This document shows, one piece after another, positions 1-8,305 of a DNA stretch of 64,000 nt (positions are counted from its first letter, which is position 1; every line of letters starts with the position of its first letter). The position numbers and the translations under genes were made by a program. The stretch comes from Nitrospirota bacterium (GTDB lineage Bacteria; Nitrospirota; 9FT-COMBO-42-15; HDB-SIOI813): positions 1 through 64,000 of the forward strand of contig JACRGV010000089.1 of assembly GCA_016212215.1 (NCBI GenBank). The letters run 5' to 3'. Below the pieces are notes generated by a model. The model saw nothing but the letters and a program-made list of their open reading frames with translations. It did no database searches and had not been told where the DNA came from.

Positions 1-63
1 ACGTACTTCGGCTATTTCCTCATGGGCGAATTCTCTGCCACGATATCTGACCGCCATCTCCAT
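1..63 (-). CDS. DruA/DUF4338-like protein, N-terminal fragment cut by window edge
   Basis: On the minus strand, 21 codons from ATG at position 63 (or 57) read out of the window's left edge and include RYRGREF followed by an acidic helix. That is how DUF4338/DruA proteins commonly begin; they occur in transposon-like elements and in the Druantia defence system. Two in-frame TGA codons lie just upstream, so the start is bounded. No clear Shine-Dalgarno is seen. Only the N-terminus is visible, so the assignment rests on one short motif and the rest of the gene lies outside the window. Confidence 0.45.
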   Translation of the reverse strand, partial: MEMAVRYRGREFAHEEIAEVR

Positions 64-168
64 TCATCATGTTGTACCATAGATGGCAACCAGAACGCAA
101 GTAGTTTTTTCGTGTCACCACGCCTCACTGAAGGGTTACAAATTAACCCATTAAAGTATTACAGTCAA

Positions 169-198
169 TTGACAACCCAATCTTTGCTTTGTTATATT
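169..198 (+). promoter_or_regulatory. sigma-70-type promoter for the PstS-like/GGDEF pair
   Basis: TTGACA at 169-174 is followed after 17 bp by TTATAT (192-197; TATATT overlaps it). Transcription would start near 205 and leave a 65-70 nt leader before the ATG at 273. The rest of 64-272 holds no convincing gene. Confidence 0.6.
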
Positions 199-272
199 GC
201 ACATAGTAATCACACAGAATTCAGACACCTCACCATTTATCATCAGAATTAAGGACTCAGGATTTCATATCA

Positions 273-707
273 ATGAAAAAAGCAATCAGCTCCATAATAG
301 GATTGTTAATATTTATTTTTCCACTCTCCTTTTATAGTTATGCCCTCGATATCGCTGTGATTGTTAATGCCTCCGGGCCTTTAATAAATGCCTCTAAATC
401 AGATGTCAAGGACATCTATCTCGGAGACAAGAGGTATGAAGGCGGCATACAGATAGTCCCATTTCTATTTCCTGAGGGCGGCATAAAAGAGATATTTCTT
501 AAAGACATGTTAATAATGACTCCCAAACAATTTAAGGTTTACTGGACCAGAAAGATGTTTCAGGATGGGGTACCTGTTCCAAAAACTTATGTCCACCCTA
601 GTGATATTCTAAACTTGGTTAGAAATAACAAGGGCGGGATAGGATTCCTTCCTAAGGAGGCAATAGATGATCTAAATGCTTTAAAGGTCATTATGATAAT
701 AAAATGA
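273..707 (+). CDS. PstS-like periplasmic substrate-binding protein (short)
   Basis: The 144-residue protein has a signal peptide (residues 1 to about 25, cleaved near YSYA) and resembles the short PstS-like proteins annotated as phosphate ABC transporter substrate-binding. It carries the family's DVKDIYLGDK segment, a central block with YWTRKMFQ and a GGIGFLPKEA segment near the end. It is about half the length of a full PstS, and no transporter permease lies nearby. Its stop overlaps the start of the downstream diguanylate cyclase by 4 bp, so the two are probably translationally coupled. I infer that it senses or binds a small ligand in the periplasm for that cyclase; this pairing is common but untested here. 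Confidence 0.7.
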   Translation: MKKAISSIIGLLIFIFPLSFYSYALDIAVIVNASGPLINASKSDVKDIYLGDKRYEGGIQIVPFLFPEGGIKEIFLKDMLIMTPKQFKVYWTRKMFQDGVPVPKTYVHPSDILNLVRNNKGGIGFLPKEAIDDLNALKVIMIIK

Positions 708-2479
708 AAAAAGGCATAGTAAAAAAGATAATGGGGTCATTCCTTTTAATAACATGTCTCTATCTTCTTACAACAGGCATAGCCTATTTTTTAATACGGG
801 ATGTATTTACCACATTAAATGAAATCAAGGCAGTGTCAAAAAGGCTTGAGCTTACAGGCGACCTCCAGCTTTATATTAATAAACTTGTTATGCCGGCAAA
901 TGATTACCTTATAACCGGAGATATAGTTGAGAGGGACAACTTTGATAAACTGATAACTCAGGTATCTGCGGTACTTGAAGAATTAAAGAGGCATAAAGGG
1001 GGAAAAGATTGGGAGGCAGTTTCTGATAAGGTGAGCAAAGATGCTGTAAGGTTAGGGGAAATGTCTATTGAACTTTTGTATATTGATAAGCCGGTTGGAA
1101 ATAAGATCGCCGGGGATTTGATGGAAAAGATGGATGCCTTCTCTGAACAGGTCATTGAAGAGGCAGGGAGGTTCCATCATATTGCTGAAGAAGACCAGAA
1201 AAAGATTGAACAAAAGGCCAGGGCAATGGAAAAGACTGCCTACATTACCTTTGGTGTAATATTGTTTATGTTCATAGCGTCAGTGCCGTTTCTTTCCTTT
1301 TACCTTTCAAAACATGTAACCGGACCTATCATTACACTACACGAAGGGGCAGGTGTCATCGGCACTGGAAAACTAAGCCACAGGATTTCCATAAACACAG
1401 GTGATGAATTAGAGACACTGGCGGATGGATTTAACAAAATGGCCGCCTCTCTGGAAGATGCCAAAAAGGAGCTGGACAGAAAGATATTTGAGCTTTATAC
1501 ACTTTACAATGTAAGTAAGGTGATGAACACTACATTTGAAACAGAACAGCTTCTTGTAAGGCTTGTTGGAGACATCAGTAACAATATGAATGTTCACAGG
1601 GTTGTTATTATGCTTTTTGATTATAAGACACAGGAGCTTTCTGCGGCGTCATTTACAGACTTCAAAAAAGAAGGCCTGCCGGACTTCCGTAGAAGGGTCG
1701 GCGAAGGCCTTTATGGTCTGGTTGCACAGACAGGAATGGCAAGGCTGATAAGGGATGTTGATAATGAGCCTGGCCTGGATAAAAAGGATATATTAAGCCC
1801 TGATATTCAGTCAATTATTGCAGTGCCGTTCGGCAGGAGGGAAAAAGTCCTTGGCCTCCTGTGCGCATTCAAAGACAGGCCGCAGTCGTTCGAGTGGTAC
1901 GACCTTGAACTATTCAGGACAGTAGCAGAGCACGTTGCAGTTGCCCTTGAGAATGCAAAACTTTTCGAGGAAACTAAACTTCTTGCAATTACTGATGGAC
2001 TCACCGGCCTTTACAACCACAGGTTTTTTATTGATGGAGTGAAAATCGAAATAGAGAGGGCGGAAAGATACAACCGTAATCTTTCACTCTTAATATTTGA
2101 TGTAGACCAATTTAAACATTATAACGATACACACGGCCACCCTATGGGAGATGAGATTCTCAGCGGGATTGCAAATCTGATACGGAAAACCGTCAGAAGT
2201 ACGGATTTGGCCTGCAGGTATGGCGGAGAGGAATTCTCAGTTATTCTACCGGAAACCGGAAAAGAGGCTGCTACAGCACTTGCCGAAAGGATTAGAAAAG
2301 TCATATCTGAGTATCCATTCCCATTCAGGGAAACCCAGCCGATGGGCGCCATAACAGTCAGCGTGGGAGTTTCAACTTACCCTTCAGATGAGACGAATAT
2401 TGAAAAACTTATCAGCAAGGCTGATGATGCACTTTACAGGGCAAAGGAAGGGGGGAGGAACATGGTGGTCGGAGCATAA
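704..2479 (+). CDS. membrane diguanylate cyclase (sensor-HAMP-GAF-GGDEF)
   Basis: This 591-residue protein makes the second messenger c-di-GMP. An N-terminal membrane helix (about 12-32), a helical periplasmic region (35-180) and a second helix (about 181-201) are followed by HAMP (about 202-255, with TGDELETLADGFNKMA), a GAF domain (about 270-420) and GGDEF (about 425-590). The active site reads RYGGEEF and the product-inhibition site RSTD sits five residues before it, so both activity and feedback look intact. It is coupled to the upstream PstS-like gene, which may supply its periplasmic input. The exact ligand is unknown. Confidence 0.92.
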   Translation: MKKGIVKKIMGSFLLITCLYLLTTGIAYFLIRDVFTTLNEIKAVSKRLELTGDLQLYINKLVMPANDYLITGDIVERDNFDKLITQVSAVLEELKRHKGGKDWEAVSDKVSKDAVRLGEMSIELLYIDKPVGNKIAGDLMEKMDAFSEQVIEEAGRFHHIAEEDQKKIEQKARAMEKTAYITFGVILFMFIASVPFLSFYLSKHVTGPIITLHEGAGVIGTGKLSHRISINTGDELETLADGFNKMAASLEDAKKELDRKIFELYTLYNVSKVMNTTFETEQLLVRLVGDISNNMNVHRVVIMLFDYKTQELSAASFTDFKKEGLPDFRRRVGEGLYGLVAQTGMARLIRDVDNEPGLDKKDILSPDIQSIIAVPFGRREKVLGLLCAFKDRPQSFEWYDLELFRTVAEHVAVALENAKLFEETKLLAITDGLTGLYNHRFFIDGVKIEIERAERYNRNLSLLIFDVDQFKHYNDTHGHPMGDEILSGIANLIRKTVRSTDLACRYGGEEFSVILPETGKEAATALAERIRKVISEYPFPFRETQPMGAITVSVGVSTYPSDETNIEKLISKADDALYRAKEGGRNMVVGA

Positions 2480-2621
2480 AAATTTTTTCCAGGTTAAGAG
2501 GTGACAGCTTCAGCAGATAGACAGGACACTGTTCAGTCTGCTGATATTTGCTGACAAAGTGAGCATAGGATTAAATGACAAAAATAATTTTTCTCTTGAC
2601 AATAATCTCTCAGTCTGATAA

Positions 2622-2653
2622 TTGTAGTGCTGACAATGCGACGGTATTATAAT
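2622..2653 (+). promoter_or_regulatory. possible promoter of the HMA/YHS operon
   Basis: A consensus TATAAT lies at 2648-2653, with TATTAT overlapping it at 2645. TTGTAG at 2622-2627 is 17 bp before TATTAT, and a separate TTGACA lies further up at 2596-2601. The -35 assignment is therefore uncertain. A start near 2660 would make the hairpin at 2657-2704 the very 5' end of the transcript. An unrelated inverted repeat (CAGCAGA 2511-2517, TCTGCTG 2537-2543) sits upstream. Confidence 0.35.
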
Positions 2654-2656
2654 AAG

Positions 2657-2710
2657 GCCACGAAGGCCTCCAGCCCGCATGAAGCGGGGGGATTACTTCG
2701 TGGCTTTTTT
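2657..2710 (+). terminator. leader hairpin with U-tract ahead of metal-binding operon
   Basis: GCCACGAAG (2657-2665) pairs perfectly with CTTCGTGGC (2696-2704), followed by six T. Nested inside is CCCGC (2674-2678) pairing with GCGGG (2684-2688). This has the form of an intrinsic terminator. It ends only 20 bp before the ATG of the HMA protein and starts about where transcription should begin, so it could be a leader attenuator rather than the end of the distant upstream gene. Confidence 0.6.
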
Positions 2711-2730
2711 GTTTGTTGTGCAGTTATAAT

Positions 2731-3069
2731 ATGAAAAAAAGCGTAACCATAAAAATATCAAATACAAACTCCTGTCAACAGTGTATGCAGGCTGTAAGTA
2801 ATTCCATAAAAGGTCTTCAGGGGATTATTTTAGTTACCCTGAAACCGGAGACAGACAGGTTTGAGGTTGTGGTCTCGTATGAATCCGGAAAGGTGAGTTT
2901 TGAAAAAATCAGGAACACAATAGTTGAGTTAGGTTATAACATTGACGGATATATTATACATGAACACTTGCATGCCCATGGGGATATTTTTCATGACCAT
3001 CCCCATACACATGGAGATATGGACAAGGAACACTATCATATTCACTCAGAAGATAAGGAGGTAACATAA
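2731..3069 (+). CDS. heavy-metal-associated (HMA) domain protein with His-rich tail
   Basis: The 112-residue protein has an HMA-like fold in the first 70 residues (MKKSVTIKIS..., with the metal site CQQC) and a C-terminal tail of about 40 residues carrying eleven histidines in HEHLHAH, HDHPHTH and HYHIH runs mixed with acidic residues. It is a likely cytoplasmic binder or chaperone of Cu, Zn, Ni or Hg; the metal cannot be read from sequence. I chose the ATG at 2731 because the in-frame TTG at 2713 lies almost inside the terminator-like hairpin. The stop codon shares one base with the ATG of the YHS gene, so the two are an operon. Confidence 0.75.
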   Translation: MKKSVTIKISNTNSCQQCMQAVSNSIKGLQGIILVTLKPETDRFEVVVSYESGKVSFEKIRNTIVELGYNIDGYIIHEHLHAHGDIFHDHPHTHGDMDKEHYHIHSEDKEVT

Positions 3070-3218
3070 TGGCTATTGACCCTGTCTGCAAGATGAAAGT
3101 AATTGAGGAAAAGGCTGCGGCTAAAACAGAGTACAAAGGTAATACCTACTTTTTCTGTGCAAAGGTTTGTAAAGAAAAGTTTGAGAGAGAACCGGAAAGG
3201 TATTTACAGAATAAATAA
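3069..3218 (+). CDS. YHS-domain small protein
   Basis: A 49-residue ORF starts one base inside the preceding stop codon (TAATG). It reads MAIDPVCKMKV at the start and FFCAKVCKEKF toward the end, which is the YHS domain signature: DPVCxM followed by FCxxxCxxxF. YHS domains bind metal through the cysteines and occur in copper- and mercury-handling proteins. A strong AAGGAG before the next gene begins right at its stop. With the HMA-His protein upstream and the secreted HKGH protein downstream it forms a compact metal-handling operon. Confidence 0.85.
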   Translation: MAIDPVCKMKVIEEKAAAKTEYKGNTYFFCAKVCKEKFEREPERYLQNK

Positions 3219-3231
3219 AAGGAGATTAATA

Positions 3232-3828
3232 ATGTATAGAATAATTTTTAAAAGATTCTTCTTAATTACTGTGCTTTTATTTGGTTGCTATCTCTTAAAC
3301 ACAACAAATGCCTTTGCACATAAAGGCCATGCCGGTCCGACAAAGGTCTTTATGGAAGAAAAAGAGGCATTAAAGACCATGCTGCCCAAAGATGATAAGA
3401 TTGTCAAAAGAAAAGAGCTATTGAAAAAAGAGCAGGTTAAGGATGCCGTAAAACGCTGGGGTTATTCCCCTGATGAAGGGGTCTATACCTATTTTATTTC
3501 AAAGGATAAAGAAGGAAATTTTTCAGGGGCATTATTCATCCGGGAGTTTGAATATAAACATGGCAACATAAATATCGCAATAGGTTACAATAAGATTGGC
3601 GAGGTTACTGTTATTAAGGTAATCTCATGTTCTGAAAAGCATCTGAAAGAACTTACAGAAAATATAGAGTCAAATGGCTTCCTTTATAATTTTTCACATC
3701 TTAAAATAGATGAGGTTATCTCAAAGGGAAAAAGCTATGAAAATGAGTCAAAGGAAACCCTGAAATACATCATAGCAAAAGAGATTGAGGGGACTGCTAT
3801 CTTATTTAAACTGTTTCAGGGAAAATAA
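3232..3828 (+). CDS. secreted protein of unknown function, weakly FMN-binding-like
   Basis: I do not firmly recognise this 198-residue protein. A signal peptide covers residues 1 to about 29 (cleavage near NAFA, leaving HKGHAGPTK as mature N-terminus, a possible metal ligand). The C-terminal half (ALFIREFEYKHG..., IGYNKIGEVTVIKVIS) has the strand pattern of FMN-binding domains of the RnfG/NosR type, but the flavinylation threonine motif is not evident. The ATG at 3232 follows AAGGAG; a longer in-frame ORF exists upstream but overlaps the YHS gene. Its 3' end overlaps the convergent IHF-like gene by 23 bp. Confidence 0.5.
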   Translation: MYRIIFKRFFLITVLLFGCYLLNTTNAFAHKGHAGPTKVFMEEKEALKTMLPKDDKIVKRKELLKKEQVKDAVKRWGYSPDEGVYTYFISKDKEGNFSGALFIREFEYKHGNINIAIGYNKIGEVTVIKVISCSEKHLKELTENIESNGFLYNFSHLKIDEVISKGKSYENESKETLKYIIAKEIEGTAILFKLFQGK

Positions 3829-4114
3829 GGCCGCCATGACCATCTACCAGCTCTTTTAATTCCTTGCCTGCCTTGAAAAACGGGACCTTTTTCTGGGGCA
3901 CCACGACAGACTGACCTGTCTTTGGATTCCTCCCCTCGCGGTTCTGTCTTGCTCTAATCCTAAAGCTTCCAAACCCGCGTATCTCTATCTTATCACCTGC
4001 TGCAAGCGCCTCTTTAATGCTATCGAATAGCATGTTAACCACAATCTCTGTCTGTTTTTTCGTAAGGATTGTGGTCTTCATTGAAACCCTTTCAATAAGG
4101 TCCGTCTTTGTCAT
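3806..4114 (-). CDS. HU/IHF-family DNA-bending protein (IHF-beta-like)
   Basis: The 102-residue protein shows the full bacterial DNA-bending fold: an N-terminal helical dimerisation part, then EIRGFGSFRIRARQ and GRNPKTG on the DNA-inserting arm, with the intercalating proline in the usual place. The MTKTDLIERV start and the position after sppA suggest the IHF-beta branch, but HU cannot be excluded. It bends DNA for transcription, recombination and chromosome packing. It ends the minus-strand cmk-plsC-rpsA-sppA operon, 15 bp after sppA. About ten extra residues follow the usual C-terminus. Confidence 0.85.
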   Translation of the reverse strand: MTKTDLIERVSMKTTILTKKQTEIVVNMLFDSIKEALAAGDKIEIRGFGSFRIRARQNREGRNPKTGQSVVVPQKKVPFFKAGKELKELVDGHGGLIFPETV

Positions 4115-4129
4115 TAAATCCCTCCTAAT

Positions 4130-5038
4130 TTAATATGCCAGAAGATATTTTATGCTGAATGAGCCGTCACGTCCTGAAAGTCCGTGAAGTGTTTTCCCAT
4201 TTGCTATCCAGCCGATTACTGACTGGTTTCTTATCATATCAATTATTGAGAACCGTTTCTTTTTCTCAAGTAAGATAGGTTTTCCCTTGATACCGGCCAT
4301 CTTTGCAGTAATCTTTATTGCCTCCTGCATATTACCTATCTCATCCACAAGCCCTAACTTTTGTGCCTGTCTGCCGGTAAAGACCCTGCCGTCTGCAATG
4401 GGAATAACCTTATCCTTTTCCATACCGCGCCCCTCAGCAACAGCCTCAATAAACTGGTCGTGCGTATCATCAATAACACCCTGAATCAATTCCCGCTCTT
4501 CTTTAGTCATTTCACGGAACATTGAACCAATATCCTTAAACTTTCCGCTCTTTACAACTACACTTTCCACACCGACCTTTTTCATAAGCCCGCTGACATT
4601 TGCAAGCTCAAGGATAACCCCTATACTCCCTGTAACTGAACCTGGATTTGCAACGATCTTATTGGACGCACTTGCTATGTAATAGCCGCCTGATGCAGTT
4701 ACAGCACCCATAGAGGTTACTACCTTCTTTTTGCCTTCATCCCTGATCTTTTTTACTTCCTGATAAATCTCCTGGGAGGGGGCAACCGCTCCTCCGGGAC
4801 TGTCAATCCGGAGGAGAATCGCCTTTACGGAATCATTGGAACTGTACTCTTTTAATTCTTCTATAATCTCATTGGAATCAAGGATAACACCTTCAATCCT
4901 TACAACAGCAATCTTTTCACCCGGTATCCATGAACGACTGCCGAAACCTACAGTAGCAATATACGCTACAATAAAAATAAATATGGCCACGCCAAACAGA
5001 GAAAGAAACATGAATAGTATTGGATGTCTTTTCCTCAT
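4130..5038 (-). CDS. sppA: signal peptide peptidase SppA (short form)
   Basis: This membrane-anchored serine protease clears cleaved signal peptides. A single N-terminal membrane helix (about 9-30) precedes one protease domain of the S49 family. The nucleophile is Ser116 in TASGGYY and the general base is probably Lys168 in KSGKFKDIGS. RIDSPGG lies at residues 77-83. At 302 residues it is the short, single-domain form that assembles into a dome-shaped oligomer. It starts 10 bp after rpsA and precedes the IHF-like gene, a common arrangement in several phyla. Confidence 0.93.
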   Translation of the reverse strand: MRKRHPILFMFLSLFGVAIFIFIVAYIATVGFGSRSWIPGEKIAVVRIEGVILDSNEIIEELKEYSSNDSVKAILLRIDSPGGAVAPSQEIYQEVKKIRDEGKKKVVTSMGAVTASGGYYIASASNKIVANPGSVTGSIGVILELANVSGLMKKVGVESVVVKSGKFKDIGSMFREMTKEERELIQGVIDDTHDQFIEAVAEGRGMEKDKVIPIADGRVFTGRQAQKLGLVDEIGNMQEAIKITAKMAGIKGKPILLEKKKRFSIIDMIRNQSVIGWIANGKTLHGLSGRDGSFSIKYLLAY

Positions 5039-5048
5039 CAGGTTAATG

Positions 5049-6740
5049 TCAGCCCTGCGTTATCTTCCTTGCGGCCTCTCCTAATGTAATATTTCCGCCT
5101 CCCTGATTTCCCATGTACTTTTCAACCTCTTTCCTTTCGAGGTCTTTATTGTATTCCTTAATGGATAAGGCAATCTTTTTATCGGCAGTGTCAATCTTTA
5201 CTACCTTGGCTGTTACCTCCTCACCCATATTCATAACATCTTCAGCCCTGACAGGCGGTTCAACGCCTGACTCACTCACATGAATCAGTCCTTCTACCCC
5301 CTCTTCAAGCTCTACAAATATACCGAAGTCTGTAATCCGTACAATCTTACCTTTAGCAGAACTGCCTACAGGATATTTCTCAGGGATCTCCTTTGACCAC
5401 GGATCAGAGGCCACCTGTTTCATCCCGAGAGAGATACGCTGTTTTTCCTTATCAACCTTAAGGACTATTGCCTGAACCTTCTGCCCTTTTTTCAAAATCT
5501 CAGAGGGGTGCTTTACATGCTTCAGCCATGACATATCAGAAACATGTATAAGGCCGTCAATCCCGTCTTCCAGTCCGACAAAGGCACCGAATTCTGTCAG
5601 GTTCCTTACCTTACCTTCTATAATCGTGCCGGGCTGATACCTGGTTTCAATAACTTCCCATGGATTCGGCTCTATCTGCTTCAGTCCGAGTGATATTTTC
5701 CTGTTCTGTTTATCTATATTTAATACCGCCGCTGTTACTGTCTCCCCTACGGACACTACCCTTGAAGGATGCTTTACCTCACCGCTCCATGACATGTCAG
5801 ATATATGAATAAGCCCCTCTACCCCTTCTTCAATCAGGACAAATGCACCATAATCCGTTATGCTGACAATCTTTCCATGAAGCCTTGAATTGATAGGGTA
5901 TTTATTTTCAACCGTTAGCCATGGGTCAGGGGTCTTCTGCTTATATCCAAGGGATACACGGCCTGTATCCTGGTCATACTTCAGGACTTTAACAGAAACC
6001 TTTTCTCCAACCTTAAACACCTCTGAAGGATGCCCTATCCGGCCCCATGAAATATCTGTAATGTGCAGAAGTCCATCTATCCCGCCAAGGTCTACGAATA
6101 CCCCGTAATCAGTAATATTTTTAACATACCCTTCCAGCAATTGTCCTTCTTCGAGTGCATCAAGGGTCTGCTCGCGCATCTTCTTTATCTGCTCTTCAAT
6201 TGTGGCACGCCTTGATACAACCACATTGCCGCGTTTCTGATCCATCTTGATAATCTTGACATTGCATGTCTGCCCAACCATCCTGTCAAGGTCTTTAATA
6301 GGCCTGACATCTATCTGTGACCCGGGTAAAAATGCCTTGATACCTATGTCTACATTTAAACCGCCCTTTACCTTACCGACAATCTTTCCGGTAACAGGCT
6401 TCCCGAGTTTAAACAACTCATCCATCTTCTCCCAGATCTTTCGCCTGTCAGCCTTTTCCTTGGATAAGAGTATATTCCCTTCTGCATCCTCTCTCTCTTC
6501 TATAAATACCTCTATGTTGTCTCCAGGCTTTACTGCCTTTAGCTCTTCAGAAGAGAACTCTGCAATGGGTATAGTGCCTTCTGATTTGTACCCTACATCT
6601 ACTACGACACCGTTAGGGAAGACGCCTATTATCTGTCCCCTGACGATACCCCCTTCCTCAATTCTTTTAAATGATTCCTCGTAAAGTTGCGCCAACTCCT
6701 CGGAAGAAACCTTATTGTTTTGCACCGGTTTACCCGTCAT
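5049..6740 (-). CDS. rpsA: 30S ribosomal protein S1
   Basis: The 563-residue protein contains six S1 RNA-binding domains, recognisable by repeats such as DYGVFVDLGGIDGLLH, DYGAFVLIEEGVEGLIH, EFGAFVGLEDGIDGLIH and DFGIFVELEEGVEGLIH. The first two are divergent and serve to hold the protein on the 30S subunit; the last four bind mRNA. Length and order match bacterial S1. A strong GGAGGTGG lies just before the ATG. The upstream plsC and cmk genes and downstream sppA and IHF-like gene form the classic rpsA neighbourhood. Confidence 0.97.
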   Translation of the reverse strand: MTGKPVQNNKVSSEELAQLYEESFKRIEEGGIVRGQIIGVFPNGVVVDVGYKSEGTIPIAEFSSEELKAVKPGDNIEVFIEEREDAEGNILLSKEKADRRKIWEKMDELFKLGKPVTGKIVGKVKGGLNVDIGIKAFLPGSQIDVRPIKDLDRMVGQTCNVKIIKMDQKRGNVVVSRRATIEEQIKKMREQTLDALEEGQLLEGYVKNITDYGVFVDLGGIDGLLHITDISWGRIGHPSEVFKVGEKVSVKVLKYDQDTGRVSLGYKQKTPDPWLTVENKYPINSRLHGKIVSITDYGAFVLIEEGVEGLIHISDMSWSGEVKHPSRVVSVGETVTAAVLNIDKQNRKISLGLKQIEPNPWEVIETRYQPGTIIEGKVRNLTEFGAFVGLEDGIDGLIHVSDMSWLKHVKHPSEILKKGQKVQAIVLKVDKEKQRISLGMKQVASDPWSKEIPEKYPVGSSAKGKIVRITDFGIFVELEEGVEGLIHVSESGVEPPVRAEDVMNMGEEVTAKVVKIDTADKKIALSIKEYNKDLERKEVEKYMGNQGGGNITLGEAARKITQG

Positions 6741-6793
6741 AAATTAACCACCTCCAAATTTTTTTTGTTAATCTAACATATTTAGAGAAAAAT

Positions 6794-7405
6794 TCATAGT
6801 AGTATTTTTGGATCCAGCAAGGTTCTTATATTTTCCATGATAACATTTGTTATCTTCTCTATATCTCTTTTATCTTCTATCATACTGCTGAAATCAATGG
6901 GCATGCCGAATTTAATCGTTACCACGGCCGGTCTTATCATCCATCTTCCAGGAGGCAATGCCTTATCCGTTCCTATGATGGCCGTTGGAATTACTTTATA
7001 ACCACTCATCCTGACTATCAACCCGACTCCTGATTTACCAGGCTGAAGCATTCCATCAATACTCCTTGTACCTTCCGGGTATATCACCAACACCTTTCCC
7101 ATTTTAAGCCTCTTAATCGCCTCCCTCAATGCTGTCCTGTCTAACTTTTCCCTGTCAACAGGAAATCCTCCAAGCATACGGAACAATGTACCTATCAAAG
7201 GGATGCTGAAAAGCTCCTTTTTCCCCATAAAATCAGCGTCCCGCCCTATACTGTATCCAAGCAGTGGAATATCTAAATAGCTCAGGTGGTTGGCTGCTAT
7301 AATTACTCCGCCTGTCCTGGGAATATTCTCCCATCCTATGATACGTATCCTGAATATAGTGCGTGCAAATAAACCGATGAGAAAGCAGACAAATGAATAG
7401 AACAT
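6794..7405 (-). CDS. plsC: 1-acyl-sn-glycerol-3-phosphate acyltransferase
   Basis: The 203-residue membrane enzyme adds the second acyl chain to lysophosphatidic acid to make phosphatidic acid. The catalytic NHX4D box is NHLSYLD (His40, Asp45), and the later substrate motif is YPEGTRS. An N-terminal hydrophobic stretch anchors it to the inner membrane. It lies 7 bp after cmk and is followed by rpsA, typical of the cmk-plsC-rpsA operon. It is a little short for the family but has all its motifs. Confidence 0.92.
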   Translation of the reverse strand: MFYSFVCFLIGLFARTIFRIRIIGWENIPRTGGVIIAANHLSYLDIPLLGYSIGRDADFMGKKELFSIPLIGTLFRMLGGFPVDREKLDRTALREAIKRLKMGKVLVIYPEGTRSIDGMLQPGKSGVGLIVRMSGYKVIPTAIIGTDKALPPGRWMIRPAVVTIKFGMPIDFSSMIEDKRDIEKITNVIMENIRTLLDPKILL

Positions 7406-7412
7406 TATGTTA

Positions 7413-8135
7413 TTAAGGATTGGATTTTTGATTTATAATACTCAGGATTTTTTCTACAACTTCTTCAATTGAAAGTCCAGTGGTATCTATAACTATTGCG
7501 TCTTTCGCTCTTCTTAAAGGGTCAATCTCCCTGTTCTTATCATTTTCATCCCTGCTGATTACCTCTTTGACAGTTTCCTCCAGCGTAACATTGGCTCCCT
7601 TATCCTGCAATTCCTTCCATCTTCTCTTTCCACGCTCATTAATATCCGCATCAAGATAGAATTTAAAGGGGGTATCAGGAAAAACTACAGTCCCGATGTC
7701 TCTTCCTTCTACAACAACGCCGCCATATTTTTTAGCCCAGCTAAGCCCGATCTCCCTCTGCATTCTTACAAGATATTTTCTTACAGAGGCAAAAACAGAC
7801 ACAGCAGACGCCATCCTGCTGATCTCCGGTGTCCTTATTTCTTCTGAGATATCCTTACCGTCAACTATTACCCTAAGATGACCATCTACCAGTTCCATAT
7901 CAAGTTGGATGGTAGCACATATTTTGTCAAATGATTCATCCGAAAATGCCCATGGCTTCCCCTCCCCTCGCGGGAGGGGATTAAGGGGAGGGGGATTCCG
8001 TGAATATACCTTCCACCCTATGGCCCTGTACATTGCGCCTGTATCAAGATATGCAAATCCAGCCGTCTTGGCAACTAGTCTCGCAATAGTACTCTTGCCG
8101 CTCCCGACAGGGCCGTCTATGGCAATGATATGCAT
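7413..8135 (-). CDS. cmk: cytidylate kinase with in-frame repeat insertion
   Basis: CMP/dCMP kinase, 240 residues, usually about 220. The P-loop GPVGSGKST is at residues 8-16, DTGAMYRAIG follows, and the CMP-binding motif EIRTPEI and catalytic EGRDIGTVVFPD are present. About 19 residues (47-65, PPPLNPLPRGEGKPW) between YSR and the NMP-binding part match nothing in the family and are the translation of a cassette II intergenic repeat (see 7933-7998). The insertion keeps the frame and sits in a surface loop after the first helices, so the enzyme could still fold. Confidence 0.93.
   Translation of the reverse strand: MHIIAIDGPVGSGKSTIARLVAKTAGFAYLDTGAMYRAIGWKVYSRNPPPLNPLPRGEGKPWAFSDESFDKICATIQLDMELVDGHLRVIVDGKDISEEIRTPEISRMASAVSVFASVRKYLVRMQREIGLSWAKKYGGVVVEGRDIGTVVFPDTPFKFYLDADINERGKRRWKELQDKGANVTLEETVKEVISRDENDKNREIDPLRRAKDAIVIDTTGLSIEEVVEKILSIINQKSNP
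7933..7998. repeat. cassette II repeat with border remnant inside cmk
   Basis: GATTCATCCGAAAATG (a border-module end, minus orientation) at 7934-7949 is followed by CCCCTCCCCTCGCGGGAGGGG and a GGGGAGGGGG tail. The same unit fills gaps throughout the window. Here it is read through in frame by cmk. Confidence 0.85.
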
Positions 8136-8159
8136 GTACTATAACCTTCCTTCATTCGA

Positions 8160-8262
8160 AAATAAACCCCATCCCCACCCTAACCCTCCCCTTGAAGGGG
8201 AGGGAATAAACTAAGCACCCTCCCCCTCAGGGAGAGGATCCGGGTGAGGGAATTAGGAGAAT
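8160..8262. repeat. intergenic cassette II repeats
   Basis: Two palindromic units in tandem: CCCTCCCCTTGAAGGGGAGGG with its GGGGATGGGG-type flank in reverse, then CTCCCCCTCAGGGAGAG with its GGTGAGGG flank. They fill most of the gap upstream of cmk. Confidence 0.85.
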
Positions 8263-8305
8263 TCGCCTACCCCAAAAGCCGCGAAATCAATCTTAATCTC
8301 AATCT

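Noticed and set aside
22-252. 76-codon plus-strand ORF at the left edge
   Set aside because: It overlaps the antisense of a DruA-like gene and a good promoter, has no ribosome site and shows no recognisable family.
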